Of a DNA stretch of 64,000 bases, positions 63,969 through 64,000 are shown piece by piece (positions within the stretch are counted from its first letter, which is position 1; every line of letters begins with the position of its first letter). The translations under genes and the position numbers were made by a program. A model generated the notes under the pieces. That model was not told where the DNA came from and ran no database searches. It worked only from the letters and a program-made list of their open reading frames with translations. The stretch is from Clostridiales bacterium (GTDB lineage Bacteria > Bacillota > Clostridia > Lachnospirales > CAG-274), in assembly GCA_018371275.1 (NCBI GenBank), contig JAHALF010000002.1, positions 1 to 64,000 on the forward strand, written 5' to 3'.

Positions 63969-64000
63969 AATATAAAACAAATATATAATATTATTAATTT

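Overview
The window looks like chromosomal core DNA from a very AT-rich, endospore-forming Clostridia (Firmicutes); a Lachnospirales relative is plausible but not proven. The basis is gene content: an IspH protein fused to S1 domains, an AroH-type chorismate mutase fused to CMP kinase, a SigH-like sigma factor, dipicolinate synthase A, a complete WalRK-YycHI locus and a CwlD-like amidase. I see no prophage, insertion sequence, CRISPR array or tRNA gene. The 16S fragment at the left edge is too short to name a genus. Almost everything is on the minus strand; positions from hand counting in long A/T runs may be off by one base.

Layout, left to right. 1-510: the 5' end of a 16S rRNA gene with three tandem promoters. 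506-6200: ispH/S1, plsC, aroH-cmk, a flavoprotein and an RpiR regulator. 6366-10058: a PucR-type regulator, a TSUP permease, an M20 amidohydrolase and an overlooked small membrane ORF that seems to start at ATT. 10190-11930: cyclophilin, SigH-like sigma factor and RNase P RNA. 11939-15892: a FUSC-like membrane protein and purM-purN-purD. 15967-20055: an M16C protease, a zinc-ribbon/TPR protein and a 46-residue ORF. 20108-27292: tsaE-tsaB-rimI-Lon-like-HAD-MATE and an alpha/beta hydrolase. 27474-32729: a lipoprotein, murA, a His-less HPr-like protein, 6S RNA, a second MATE pump, a dipeptidase and a DUF1540 peptide. 32782-37426: a DUF445 protein, PPi-type phosphofructokinase, an unknown protein and a repeat-bearing LRR surface protein. 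37464-39836: rpmG-secE-nusG-rplK-rplA. 39988-45473: a heterodimeric ABC exporter, nrdR and dpsA. 45495-51003: metK under a SAM-I riboswitch, a YtqA-like radical SAM protein, a DnaA-box trio, comFC and recD2. 51123-63933: an unknown coiled protein, yycI-yycH, a small secreted protein, walK-walR, a GH26-like lipoprotein, recU, queG, a GH18 hydrolase, a sulfatase and the amidase.

How the parts fit: the right third is a cell-envelope block. WalK/WalR sense wall state, and a perfect WalR-type site lies in front of the small secreted protein-yycH-yycI unit, suggesting the system regulates its own accessory proteins. The translation block (rpmG to rplA) carries the same 30-base hairpin in front of both rplK and rplA, a candidate autoregulatory site, and the transcript appears to end after rplA instead of continuing into rplJ.

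The most unusual items are the AroH-Cmk fusion, the duplicated rplK/rplA leader element, the WalR site, a GH26-like lipoprotein lacking both catalytic glutamates, the HPr-like protein without its phosphorylatable histidine, three DnaA boxes away from any visible origin gene, and several perfect palindromic terminators that contain the stop codons of the flanking genes. I found no clearly novel multi-gene system.
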